Source: Perognathus longimembris pacificus
Lineage: Eukaryota > Chordata > Mammalia > Rodentia > Heteromyidae
DNA: 64,000 nt
NCBI RefSeq assembly: GCF_023159225.1
Contig: NC_063180.1
Span: 7,995,297 to 8,059,296 of the forward strand
Reading direction: 5' to 3'
The notes under the pieces were generated by a model. It saw nothing but the letters and a program-made list of their open reading frames with translations. It was not told the origin of the DNA and ran no database searches. Positions 1 through 10,358 of the stretch are shown piece by piece (within the stretch, counting starts at the first letter, position 1; every line of letters begins with the position of its first letter). The position numbers and the translations under genes are program-made.

Positions 1-157
1 ATTTTACCAGGAGAATTTATGGGAAATTTCACCCAAACTATTTTCACAAATGGAAAAAATACATTAATTGAACAATACAAATGAATTTATACACACAATA
101 GAAACAATTTTAAAACAAATTAATAGAATTTATTCATAAATTAAAGAATTACTTTTC
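1..157. other. AT-rich edge sequence
   Basis: Very A/T-rich sequence upstream of the first recognisable LINE-1 ORF2 motif. It does not read as the ORF2 segment that normally precedes that motif, so the LINE-1 copy appears to be 5'-truncated near 158. No other feature is seen. Confidence 0.4.
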
Positions 158-1302
158 TCAGACCAATGGAACAGAGTTGAAGACCCAGAAATAAACCCAT
201 AGAACTATGACCACTTAATCTTTGATAAAGGAGCTAAAAAAAAATAATATGGAAGAAAGATAGCCTCTTTAATAAATGGTGCTGGAAAAACTGGTTCAAC
301 ACTTGCAACAAACTAAAACTAGATCCTTATATATCAACCTGCACCAAAATCAATTCCAAATGGATCAAAGACCTCGAAATTAAAACAGATACCCTGAAAA
401 CACTAAAAGAAAGAGTAGGAGAAACACTTGGGCTCCTTGGCACAAGAAGGAACTTCCTTAACAAAGACTCAGAAATGCTACAAATCAAGGAAAAGATGGA
501 CAAATGGGACTGCATCAAACGGTAGAGCTTCTGCAGGGCAAAGGACATAGCTCTCAAGATAAACAGAAAGCCCACAGATTGGGAAACGATCTTTACTGGC
601 CATACAACAGACAAAAGCCTCATATCTAAAATATATGCAGAACTAAAAAATTAAATTCCTCCAAAACAAAACTTCAAAGAACCAACAACCCCCTCAACAA
701 GTGGGCTAAAAACTTAAAAAGAGACTTCTCTGATGAGGAAATGAGAATGGCCAATAGACATATGAAAAAGTGCTCTACATCACTGGCCATAAAAGAAATG
801 CAAATCAAAACAACATTGAGATTCCACCTCACCCCAGTAAGAATGTCCTATATCAAGAAAACTAATAATAATAAATGTTAGGGGATGTGGCCAAAAGGGA
901 ACCCTACTTCATTGTTGGTGGGAATATAAACTGGTTCAGCCACTCTAGTAAGCTGTATGGAGATTCCTCAGAAGGCTAAACATAGAGCTCCCCTATGACC
1001 CAGCAGCCCCACTTTTGGGCATCTACCCAAAAGACCACAAACAAGAACACACTAAAGTCACCAGCACAACAATGTTCATCACAGTACAATTTTCCATAGC
1101 TAAAATATGGAGCCAAGCCAGATGCCCCTCAGTAGATGAATGGATCAGGAAAATGTGGTACATATACACAATGGAATTTTATGCCTCTATCAGAAAGAAT
1201 GACATTGCCCCATTTGTAAGGAAATGGAAGGACTTGGAAAAAGTTATACTAAGTGAAATGACCAGACCCAAAGAAACATGGACTCTATGGTCTCCCTCAT
1301 AG
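158..1302 (+). pseudogene. Decayed LINE-1 ORF2 C-terminal region
   Basis: ORF2 encodes the L1 endonuclease/reverse transcriptase. Only the region beyond the RT domain, including the cysteine-rich C-terminal end, is represented here. Frame 1 from about 159 reads DQWNRVEDPEINP and then meets a stop. After a frame shift, 250-522 is open (WKKDSLFNKWCWKNWF...) and ends at a TAG at 523-525. Further downstream the frame resumes with a [15 protein letters not shown] motif near 810-845. The final open segment, 1015-1302, carries the KMWYIYTMEFY motif typical of the ORF2 terminus and ends at TAG. Several stops and frameshifts make the copy non-coding. The open frame at 1015-1302 is a relic, not a gene. 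Confidence 0.9.
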
Positions 1303-1684
1303 GGAATAATTAGCACAGGTTTAGGCTAGTCACAGCAGAGGATCACAAGAGCCCAATAGCTCTACCCTTATGAACACATAAGATGATGCTAAGTGAAATG
1401 AACTCCATGTTATGGAAACGATTGTTATATCACTGCTGTAATTACATTCAACATGCCATGTGAAACCATAGCTTCTATTGTTGATGATCCTCTTATATCC
1501 CCTTCCTGTGGTTGTACCCACACTATCACTGTACCTTATCTGAGTACATTGGAAACTATATACTAGTATTAGAACGAGGAATGTGAAAGGGAATATCAAA
1601 ATCGAGAGACAAAGGATAAAAAGACAAACGACTCCAAAAGCAATACTTGCAAAACCATTTGGTGTAAACTAACTGAACAACTCA

Positions 1685-1732
1685 TGGGGGAAGAGGTAAA
1701 GGGGGAGGGGGAAGTGGGAATAAGGGAGGAGG
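1685..1732 (+). other. G-rich polypurine tract in L1 3'UTR (quadruplex-prone)
   Basis: Runs of three to five G separated by short A-rich spacers, just upstream of the L1 polyadenylation region. A conserved G-rich polypurine tract in the 3'UTR is a known property of mammalian L1s and can form quadruplexes. The equivalent C-rich tract is present in the reversed copy around 24115-24152. Confidence 0.75.
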
Positions 1733-1837
1733 TAACAAACAGTACAAGAAATGTACCCAAGGCCTAACGTATAAAACTGTAACCTCTCTGTACATCACTT
1801 TGACAATAAATAAGAAAAAAAGACAAAAAAATAAATG

Positions 1838-3189
1838 AAATGGAGCTTCAGGCTGTATGAAGGAGAGAGATGGACAGTTATATATACTACGACTAGCTAC
1901 AGGAACATTGTCTGTTCTTACCTCTGTTGTCCAATATGCAAATCAAGAGCTATGTGGAGTTCTTACACTATTACCATGCAATCATTTCTTCTTGATATTG
2001 TGTTCTGAGACCACTAGTGAAAGTCCTTTAGAGATCAGATTGCCAAATTAGAGCCTCAGAGAAGTAAATGTCACTGTGTTGCTCAGAATTCAGAAATCTC
2101 TTTAGTTTAAAGAAATTTTGAAACTTAGGAAGAACTTAGAAAAACCATGTCAGAAAGGTTGTGTACTGAGAACTCAACTGGGATTGAGATCATGTGCAAA
2201 ATTTCCCAGAATCACAATCTCTGTAAGAAGTTAAATAGCATCTATCCTCAAATTCACATTCACCCAGCACCTCAGATTATGACTGTACTTGAAAAAAAGT
2301 TTTAGGAGATTTAATTGGTGAACATGAAGTTAGGTCCAGTGACTGGTTTGTAACTACAAAGGGACAGATATTATTCAGATGCCAGAAGGAATGATGTCAT
2401 GTGTGGAAGCTACAAACCAATGGATGCCAGCAAATTCTTGAAGCTGGAGAACTAGAAGAAGACCAGAGATACCTCCCTGATACCTCCAGCGAGGGGAAGA
2501 TATGGAGGAGGTAGAGTGTATGAGCAGACACCTTAGTGGTGGGCTTATGACCACTAGGTCTTCAAAAATATACTTTTCTTGTCACCTCACTGGGGATAAT
2601 TTGTTTGGAAATGGCAGCACTAGGAAACTAGTACAACTTCTCACATTTAAAATCACCTTTTCACTAGTTTGTGATATTCCTTTCCCAAATTACCTCACCT
2701 TGAATATTTTGTTTTTTACACCCAATTCCTTGATCAAACATTACTCTAAATTCCACTTTTCTTTTACTTAAAAAAAAATCCTATTTTTCATATATCTCTT
2801 TTACTCTGATACGTAAAATTACTTCCTGATGTAATATTTTCTACATGAATGCATAACCAGAAATTTCTTATTTTACCAGAGCATGCTAAATCAGTTCTGA
2901 CATCTTGGGATAGAAACAAAGTTTAAAGATTCTTCTTTTATCAGAAGACACTTTGGAGGTGCCTTGACCTGTGAAGCTACTGTTTGAAATGGTATACAGC
3001 TCTGGCTGCATCTGGTTTTACTGAAGTAAAACTTTTCTTCCACCCAATCTCTTCAGCCTCATACAACCCTAATAGACAACATTGCAACAGAGACTTGCCA
3101 GCATTTCTTCAAAGTCCTTCAAGTTTCTTGTGATTTAAATCCTTTAGTTTAATAAAGCTATGATATAGATGAAGGTATCCAAATGAAAC
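1838..3189. other. Unassigned DNA
   Basis: No recognisable repeat or gene. The open frames at 1857-2051 and 2502-2771 are short, start at arbitrary ATGs and resemble no known protein. Confidence 0.5.
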
Positions 3190-3662
3190 CTGACAGTGTC
3201 TCCAATCCCTTTAAGATGGCCTCCCAAGATGGCGGCTAGTAATCATACCACAGGGCCACCCTGTTGTTAAATAAGTACAGGAAGTTGAGAGCCTTCTTTG
3301 CTGATATTCAGCTACAAACTCTTTATGTTCCTGACTCTGAAAGCAAAAGGCAACTCTGGCCTCCTTTGCACTTATGTAGAGTGACTATTGTCAAGCAAGA
3401 GATAGCTCCACTTGGGCTGTGGGTGAGAACCGCTACAGTGCATAGAATGTTTCCAGATGTTGGAGTAATGTACAGTAGACTAAGAACCAACTATGTTCTG
3501 ATACATTTGTTTTCAATGCTTTTGTTTTTCTCCCTGCAATAAATGATGTTCCTCTTTGAGTGATTCCCATTTCTCCAGGAGGCAGAACCCTTACCTCTAA
3601 GGTATAATCCCCTAGAACTTCATTCTCTGCATAGGATTCTTTTTAACAAGCTGAAACAGACA
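3190..3662 (+). mobile_element. Possible solo LTR (unclassified)
   Basis: The block has an LTR-like order of signals: two YY1-type motifs near its 5' end (AAGATGGC at 3213-3220 and AAGATGGCGGC at 3226-3236), an A/T-rich TATA-like box at about 3266, and an AATAAA at 3539-3544 followed by a short T-rich stretch. I do not recognise the family and the ends are guesses. It could instead be single-copy DNA that happens to contain YY1 sites. The 92-codon open frame at 3264-3542 has no recognisable product. Confidence 0.35.
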
Positions 3663-4561
3663 TAACTAGGGCACTGTTTCAGGCAGAGATGACAAATGTG
3701 AAACTGAAGGATATGGGAAGCCATTCAAAGTTGGTTTGGTAGAAGACAGTGCTGCATAATGAAAGCAAATGTACAGATTGAAGTCCTAAAAGAAATCCTA
3801 GTGTGAAGATGAAAGGACCTGAAAGATAATAAATGTAGAAGTGATACACCACCTAATAGGGTCCTGTCAGAGAAGAAAGATAATATGATCACTTACAGAG
3901 CATCCCTGAGTCTCTATAGGTACTTGACCTATAGTTTGCAGAGAGACAATCTTTTTGTTTCATCTGGCTTATATTAAAAATAGGGAAAACAAACCCAGCA
4001 TTTTTTCCCCTCACTTCCACACAGATGGTGGAAAAATCCATGCAATTTTTAACTGTCTGAAATTCTTTAAAGCAATATAAGACAAAAAGAATTATTAAAT
4101 CACTTTTCCATTTCATATAATGAAAAACTGCACAACCATGGTGGGGTTGGGACCATTAATTTTGGAGCAAGCGGGAACTCCTATTGGTCCCACAGGCAAT
4201 CAATCACCTGGCCGGCCTGAAGCCCCATCTCTGAAGCTTTCTTGGTACAGAAAAGGGAAATTTCAATAACAATAAAGCTAAAAACAAACTGCTCATAAGC
4301 ATTTGTGTGATTTCATTCTTGAGATTTGCTTAGATAATTTACACAGATGATGTACATGTGTGTTTTTAAAATGGTACTTATGCAGATTCAATCATGGTTT
4401 TCTCCTTTCATTTACTAGGGTATCAGGAATTGATCTTACATCTTCTTTTCCTTACATTTGAGGGAATGACATGGTCTACTTTTTATTTACTTCTGCATTT
4501 GGACTCAAATGCTAAAAGTTATTTAAATGGGATTTAAAGCAATTATCCATGTGATCATATC
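3663..4561. other. Unassigned DNA
   Basis: No gene or family recognised. The minus-strand open frame 3889-4116 has no familiar protein features. Confidence 0.5.
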
Positions 4562-4706
4562 TAAGAAAGTTGAGGTTTGAGGATTGTGGTTCAACACCAG
4601 ACCAGGTAACAAATTCCATAGATGTACCTCCAATTAATCACTGAAAAGTCAGAAGTGGAGCTGTGGTAGAACATTAACCCAGGCCCTGAGTTCAAGCCTC
4701 AGTAGC

Positions 4707-4708
<2 letters not shown>
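4562..4708 (+). mobile_element. Degenerate dimeric SINE (B1-type left monomer)
   Basis: The left part carries the B1/7SL-like phrase around a degenerate GTGGTTCAACACCAGACC. The right part has a GAAGTGGAGCTGTGG start typical of the Geo monomer and a GAGTTCAAGCCTC B-box-like end. The right monomer is shortened, so Geo versus ID assignment is ambiguous. The tail is the CA repeat that follows. Confidence 0.7.

Positions 4709-4740
<32 letters not shown>
4709..4740. repeat. (CA)16 microsatellite at SINE tail
   Basis: Sixteen uninterrupted CA units directly abutting the end of the upstream SINE, consistent with growth from its A-rich tail. Confidence 0.97.
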
Positions 4741-4744
<4 letters not shown>

Positions 4745-5196
4745 ATACATGGGTTCCAGAATTTCAATTGGATACGCCTCTGCTTTAGGATTTTATGTCT
4801 TGATGGGGAGAGTAGCCAGGTGTCAAAAATCATCTAACCACATACAAATAATCACTCTATGGTATCTTATTTCCCTCACAAGGAAAGCTTTCTTGATTCT
4901 AATGACATCACCAATGGTTTATTAGCAACAAAGAATACTCTAGAACACTATAAGGACCTCACAATAGTTGATGTCTACCAAGCTACCAAGTTGATGCTAC
5001 CAAGCCTACCATGTAAGATCTGTACACATTTGGGAGAGGAAAGTCAGGAAGTAGGTTTCTACTGAGTCTCCTTACACAGATATATGCACATGAATATGCC
5101 TTGCTGCTTGCATAGGATTGGAGGTCCCCAGGGAAAGACATATTCCTTTTATCTCAGTCTTAGAAGACACTAAGATGGAATCTGTGTCATACCACC
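4741..5196. other. Unassigned DNA
   Basis: No recognisable feature. The open frame 4859-5065 has no familiar protein motif. Confidence 0.5.
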
Positions 5197-5572
5197 TATA
5201 ATAGTTTGGATCTTGAATGTCTTTCAATGTCCCATGTGTTAAAAGCTTGTTCTACAGAATAGTGCTATATTGGAGGTGGGACCTAGTAGGAGGCCTTTAG
5301 GTCATTTGGGGCAATGATCTAGAAAGGAATTGTGGGACCTTGGTCTCTTACTCTTTTACTCTCTTGCTCTTTCACTTTTGGTTTCTGGTCATGAAGTGGA
5401 TGTGCTGTACACTCCTCCATGATGTGCTGCTTCATCACAGGCCTCAAAGCAATGGAGACAAACAATACTTATCTACAACCTCTGAAACCATGTGGCAAAG
5501 TAAACCTGTCCTCTTTGTAAGCTGAATATTTCAGATACTTGTTATACAGTAATGGGAAGCTGACTTAACATA
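5197..5572 (+). mobile_element. ERVL-MaLR LTR (rodent MT/ORR1/MST-like), solo
   Basis: The block reads through the MaLR LTR pattern: a TAGTTTGGAT start, a GGAGGTGGGACCTAGTAGGAGG phrase, a GGTCATTTGGGG phrase, a GATGTGCTGC segment, a CCTCTGAAACCATG segment, and an end resembling the usual GGAAAGCTGACTAACA. No internal retroviral sequence flanks it, so it is a solo LTR. The 61-codon open frame at 5340-5525 lies inside it and is not a gene. Confidence 0.8.
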
Positions 5573-6899
5573 CCATCAGCTGTTGCCTCATCCTGCATTT
5601 GAGACATGGTCATTAGAAGGAGGTGACTGACTGGTAATCCTTCCTGGGGGACAGAGAGGGAGTAGGTTTGACATTCGTGGCAGATGATGGTTAGGTCAAG
5701 GAAGGCTTGGAGGAGGACTTGGGGTTGGGGGAAGAACCCTGCTGCTTGGTGTGATGTGGTGTAGAAGATAAGGGGGGCAGGGAGCTAGATGGCATGACCC
5801 CTCAGGGCCTCCTTTCGAAACTTACTCTGCCTGAGGTTGCCTCTGCAGTGAGGCTAATGGTGCTGTGGTTTTTTTTCTTCTTCTTCTTGGTGAAGGTTAT
5901 AGAACTCCTATTCCACAGGAGCTTTGACATAAACTCACATGAAAGCTGTCTCACCACAGAGTGAAACAACATTTTCTGTCTAAAGAATTGTGAGCCATTT
6001 CTATGTTCCAGGTTAGAGAGTAATGGGGAAATACAATGTAGAAAGATAACGTTGGCAGAGAGAAGACCCCTACTGTACTTCACAGAATGCTTTGTTGAGC
6101 TGTTGTGTGATGGAAGTGTGAGACCCTGAGCTTCTAGAACCATGAGAGATAAGATAGTGAAAAAGATAAATTGTTCTACTTGCTAAAGCCAAAGTGTAGC
6201 CAGCCAACCATGACCCAATGGATTACTTTCTCTATTTGAGTGGATGTTAATGTTCCCCATGACAAGAAAAGAGTCTGGATTTTCTGATTCTAAAACTGAC
6301 AAGAGAAAAGAAGAAAATAGTTGTGCAACTAGAAAGAGACCCCACATCAGAGCATGGTGTTTCCAGGGGACCAAGAAGGGTTTGACACTAAAGATTTCTT
6401 GTGGAAAGGTACAAGAAAGGAGCCCTAGAAACAGAGCTACAATGCCTCCCTGTTCCCCTTTAGAAGGTGGCTCTTCAGGAATCCTGAACCACACTAGGAC
6501 TGAGAATCACAATAGATTATTTGAGTACTATCTTTCACTTGGTTATTAAAGAAAAGGGTAATTTGGAAGATTGACTACATGATGGACAGTTGGGTACAGG
6601 GGGGTAGGCCATCCCTTTAAACTCTCATCTTGTTCTTTGGTTCAAGAGCCTAACTCAGGTGGGGACCAATGTCCAGGGCAGAACTCACATGCATTAGAGT
6701 TGTTTCTGTGGTGACTTGCTTTTAGGGTTATTGATGAAATGTATCTTAGAAATAACACTGTTTTCCTAAAGGGACAGACATTTTACTGAACCCTGTTCTG
6801 AAAATATATAATCTTTGAGGGTCTGAGAAAGGCATAAAAGATGTTCCTTCCTCTCAGAGAAAAAATTAAATCTAAAATACCAGCTCTTGGCTGATTTAA
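5573..6899. other. Unassigned DNA
   Basis: Single-copy or anciently decayed sequence. Overlapping opposite-strand open frames at 6183-6494 and 6244-6549, and one at 5802-6143, show no recognisable domain; mutual overlap of this kind is expected by chance. A short CTT run lies at about 5875-5888. Confidence 0.5.
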
Positions 6900-7070
6900 A
6901 GCAACCTGCTCATCTTTTTCATCATGTATTTGACAAGCAGTTATTATTTCCAGAGTGATCCAGGTACTGGGAGTATAGAGGTGACAAGACATTGTCATTG
7001 TCTTTAAAGAGCTTTGTTATAGTGGGGAAAAGAGACAAGAAAGGGACAGATGCTGCCCAACAGGACACGA
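6900..7070 (+). mobile_element. L2-type LINE fragment
   Basis: Contains an old L2-like phrase in which a last-position 'ATCCAGGTACTGGGAGTATAG' analogue is followed by a 'GACATTGTCATTGTC' segment and an 'AGAGCTTTGTTATAGTGGGG' analogue, matching the usual L2 order (lost/shared count phrase, then stock-loss phrase, then size phrase). Divergent, so assignment is tentative. Confidence 0.5.
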
Positions 7071-7689
7071 AGAAACTAGATATTATGGGGGCACATCTTC
7101 AGGTGCTAGGCTAGGATACAAAGCAGGTTTTCTGGGTCTCAGTGGTGGAGCTGGGAGTTTGCTGCTGAAGAAAGCTACAGTCCAGGTTGGGTGCCTGAGC
7201 AAGAAGGAATGTAGAAAGAGGAGGAGCTCCCTTCCAGACTGCTTTCTGTGCAGGAGTGGTGGGGAGGGAGGAGATCTACTACAGAACTCCTGCAGGGGCT
7301 CCCTTCTCATCCTGATTTTGGTCATCCCTGTAACAACCAGCCTCTCTCTGAAATACCTCAGCCCCAATCTGGACTACTATGAAATAAACAGAGGCTCTGG
7401 CTGTCTCCATCTTGGCACATGGTGCTTACAGAGACAAATGAAATCAAGAGCCAAAGCTTCTTTTTGTGCCTATTATTCTGGGGTGCTGAGGAGACACTAA
7501 TCCGCAATGATCCTGGAGCCTTCACACCTGCCTGCAGCCGCCATTGCTGCAGCTCCATTGTGCTCTCTGCTGATGCAGGTGCAAGTGAACATTCCTGCCT
7601 TTGCTTGCAGAGAAAGATAATCACTTCATGGAGGAGATTTCACAGTTCTTTGAATTGAGTTGCATGTTTGTTCTGGGTTTTTTTTTCTC
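7071..7689. other. Single-copy, relatively GC-rich block
   Basis: No repeat family recognised. Open frames occur on both strands (7159-7500 plus, 7083-7367 and 7358-7624 minus, 7419-7658 plus). They overlap one another and none shows a known motif, so I do not call a gene. The block leads directly into the enhancer-like sequence at 7690-8160 and may belong to the same unit. Confidence 0.4.
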
Positions 7690-8160
7690 TCCATTTCCTA
7701 ATATAACACACGTTTGCTATTGAGTAAATATTGATCTGGTTGCCGTTAGCATTAGTGGTGGGAGATGCTGAAAATCAGCCAGCTAATCGGGCTGCATTCT
7801 GGGCCGAAGGTGAGTGTGGCACCACTGCTGTCAGGTGGGGGCTGTGGTCACACTACAGACAATTCAATCAGCCATCTGTAATTACTAGGTTCATTTCAGC
7901 CCCTTATGGAAGAGGAATCAACCCTGATTGACACTATTTTTCTTTGAATAGCTATAAGTGAGTCTCTAATTTAGATCCACTAAAGGTGTATCAGAAAGTA
8001 ACAACCTGCCTCCTTCCACTCTGTTTTTTGCTTTGTTCTTAGATGGAGTGAGAACTGGCTGCAAATTGATGGCAGGTCATTTGATTATATGATGAAATCT
8101 TCGTGAATTAAAATGCCACAAATATTGCCATGATAGCAATATTGCCAAAAGATGAGCTCT
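7690..8160. promoter_or_regulatory. Candidate conserved non-coding enhancer
   Basis: Repeat-free block with clustered developmental motifs: GCTAATC (homeodomain-like, 7782-7788), CAGGTG E-box (7832-7837), TGTGGT RUNX-like (7843-7848), CATCTG E-box (7873-7878) directly abutting TAATTA (7879-7884), and TGATTGACA PBX/MEIS-like (7925-7933). Motif presence is read directly. Enhancer function and conservation are inference; short motifs occur often by chance, and the argument rests on their density and the absence of repeat decay. Confidence 0.35.
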
Positions 8161-8274
8161 AAATATATAGGAATTCCACTCCCCCCCATATTACTAGTGT
8201 CATCAATGATACTGGGATTCTAAACCTGTTGCTTTATATTACATTGGCCAACTAGTGTGATAAGGATTTAATGT

Positions 8275-8506
8275 GTTTTTTCCTTTATCCTGGGACTTGA
8301 ACTCAAGGTCTGGATGCTGTCTCTGAGCTTTTTTTGTGCAGGCTATTGCTCTACCACTTGAGCCACAGTGCCACTTACAGCTTTTTCTGAGAAGTTTTTG
8401 TAGATAAAAGTCTCACTGACTTTTCTAATGGGGCTGGCTTCCAACTATGATCCTCCATCTCAGCATCCTGAGTTGCTAAGATTACAGGCACTACACCAGT
8501 ACCTGG
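8275..8506 (-). mobile_element. Dimeric SINE, B1-like left monomer + Geo right monomer
   Basis: Read on the minus strand: 7SL/B1-like left monomer, then Geo with a TGGCTCAAGTGGTAGAGC-type A-box region (plus-strand image at about 8350-8370), then a poly(A) tail seen as a T-run at 8275-8282. Both monomers are present with moderate divergence. Confidence 0.85.
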
Positions 8507-10011
8507 TTAGTGTTTTAATGTTTTATTTCCAGAACTTGTGTTATGTAAGATCCTTTACTACAAATGCTTCCATGTAAACCTCACTTCATTTAACCACATC
8601 CGCCAAAGTCCCCCTTTCCTATCTCAGATATTCTAGCAAAGGTGCTCATATTTTTCCAAGCAATTCACAATTTGTATAGCTCCAATAGCAGGTACTTCCT
8701 TGGTGGAGCCAAAATAGTTTCCTTACGTTCAGTCCTAATTATTTTTCTGAATCTAAGATCTCAGAATGACAATGAATGATCTTGAAGGTGAGTTACTACA
8801 GCCTCTCTCTTTCCTTTCCTGATTCCAATTTAATGCCTATTTTTCTCTTTTTATGTCTGATATCATACTCACTCAACCAAAGACATCAAGGAATGTTGAA
8901 GAACTTACTACCAAAGCATTTCTTCAAAAAATTTTGTTGATTTAGACTATCCTTGAATGGAGATTTGTCTTTTCTGTGAATTTATCAGAATTAAACAGAT
9001 GGCAAATGACTGGAGATTTGGAAGTCAGTCTACAATGTTCGTTGATGATGCTTACCATTCAAGTTGAATCTTCTTGAAGATCTCTGAAGGAGGGTATCTA
9101 AATACATGGATGGATTAAAAGGCACATGTTAAGCCAGATGGCTTTATTGATTGAAGAAGGCAGGACTAAGGCTCCCACTATTGTTTCAGGCACTTACTCT
9201 GGACTTCTTAATTCTTATCTCACCCCAACCCTTTTCTCTTCTGCTTAACAAATAAATTTCTTTCTTTCTTGTTGTTTTGAGAATAGGGGGAAAAGAAAGG
9301 TCTCATTGTTTTTAGGAAAGTATTGCCTATAAGGGTCCATAGTTGATTTCAACAATAATCTGAGTGGAGTTCTGGAGGCCAAGAAAATTCAAGATCAAAG
9401 AGCCAATCAATGATCAGATTCTTGATGAGGGCCTCTTTCCGATGCACAGAGGACTGACTTCTTGTATCCTCCTTTGGCACAAAATAAGATCATTTTTCAT
9501 GTTTCTTCCTATAGGGTAAATAATTCCATGCATTATGGGATGGCCATCCCTTCATGTCCTAACAACCTTCTCAAAGCCCTCTCCTCACCATACCATTGTA
9601 TTGAGGATTAGAATTGCAACATACGAATTATTTTGATCCATATAAACATTTAGTTCATAACATAAGGATGCGTGATGTTTGAGAAAGGATCAAAAAGGCC
9701 AGTCCTTCATAGCACTTGTTTATCTGCAAGTAATATTCTTAGATTCATTTACAATTGCTAACTCAGAAATGGGATGTAGTTGGAAAGTTAAGAAGGATCT
9801 CATTACAAGGTTAGCAAAGAAATTTCATTGCATCTTAATTTCTTAATTCTAGGTCCTAGTGTTTTGACCTTAGGGCAGACATTATAGCTTGTGTTTGAGA
9901 CCGTTCATCTCTTGGTCCCTGATACTGGGATCTGGACTAACCCTTCCTTCACCTCCTGAGTTTCCTGTTGTTTTTAGATAGACTCACCCCATTTCAGTGC
10001 TGCACCTGCTA
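8507..10011. other. Unassigned DNA
   Basis: About 1.5 kb with no recognisable repeat and no open frame of note. It is moderately AT-rich. Confidence 0.5.
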
Positions 10012-10358
10012 AAATTTGGAACTGAATGTTTCCCAAAGGTCCATGTATTGAAGGAGAGTCTCTACCTAGGAGGAGATAGAACTTTTAAGAGGAAAGGCCC
10101 AGTGAGAAGTTTCAGGGTCATTATGATCGTGCCCCAGCAGAGGATATTGGAACCCCAATGATTCCCTCTTTCTCATTCCAACCGAGAAACTGCTCTGCTA
10201 TGCAGTTCCACCATGGCGCTCTACCTTGCCTAAGTAACGAGGGGTGTCATCCCTCTAGATGAAAACTTTCAAAACTGTGAGCCAAAATAAGCCCTTTTCT
10301 TCTTAGAAGGTGATTATCTAAAGTATGCATTGTAATGACAGAAAGTTGAATAACAGAG
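10012..10358 (+). mobile_element. ERVL-MaLR LTR, solo
   Basis: Shows the same order of phrases as the LTR at 5197-5572: a degenerate TTTGGAACTGAATG start, CCCAAAGGTCCATGTATTG, GAGGATATTGGAACCCC, AACTGTGAGCCAAAATAAG, and a GACAGAAAGTTGAATAACA end. More diverged than a recent insertion. Confidence 0.8.

Larger units (their letters stand above)
158..1837 (+). mobile_element. LINE-1 3' portion: end of ORF2, 3'UTR and A-rich tail (5'-truncated)
   Basis: This is the last ~1.7 kb of a LINE-1 retrotransposon. It holds decayed ORF2 C-terminal sequence to the stop at 1300-1302, about 500 bp of 3'UTR, a G-rich polypurine tract around 1685-1732, and an AATAAA-containing A-rich end near 1805-1837. The same 3'UTR recurs reversed at 24008-24533, and its last ~100 bp recur at 13601-13722 (minus) and 61803-61905 (plus), so this is a lineage-specific L1 family amplified locally. 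The start at 158 is where ORF2 homology begins. I could not identify a convincing target-site duplication. Family assignment is secure; the subfamily is unknown. Confidence 0.93.

Noticed and set aside
1015..1302. Small stand-alone gene of 95 codons
   Set aside because: It is the C-terminal end of LINE-1 ORF2, continuous with upstream decayed ORF2 sequence.
4709..4740. CRISPR-like or other structured repeat array
   Set aside because: All short repeats seen are dinucleotide or tetranucleotide microsatellites; there are no spacers, and the DNA is mammalian.
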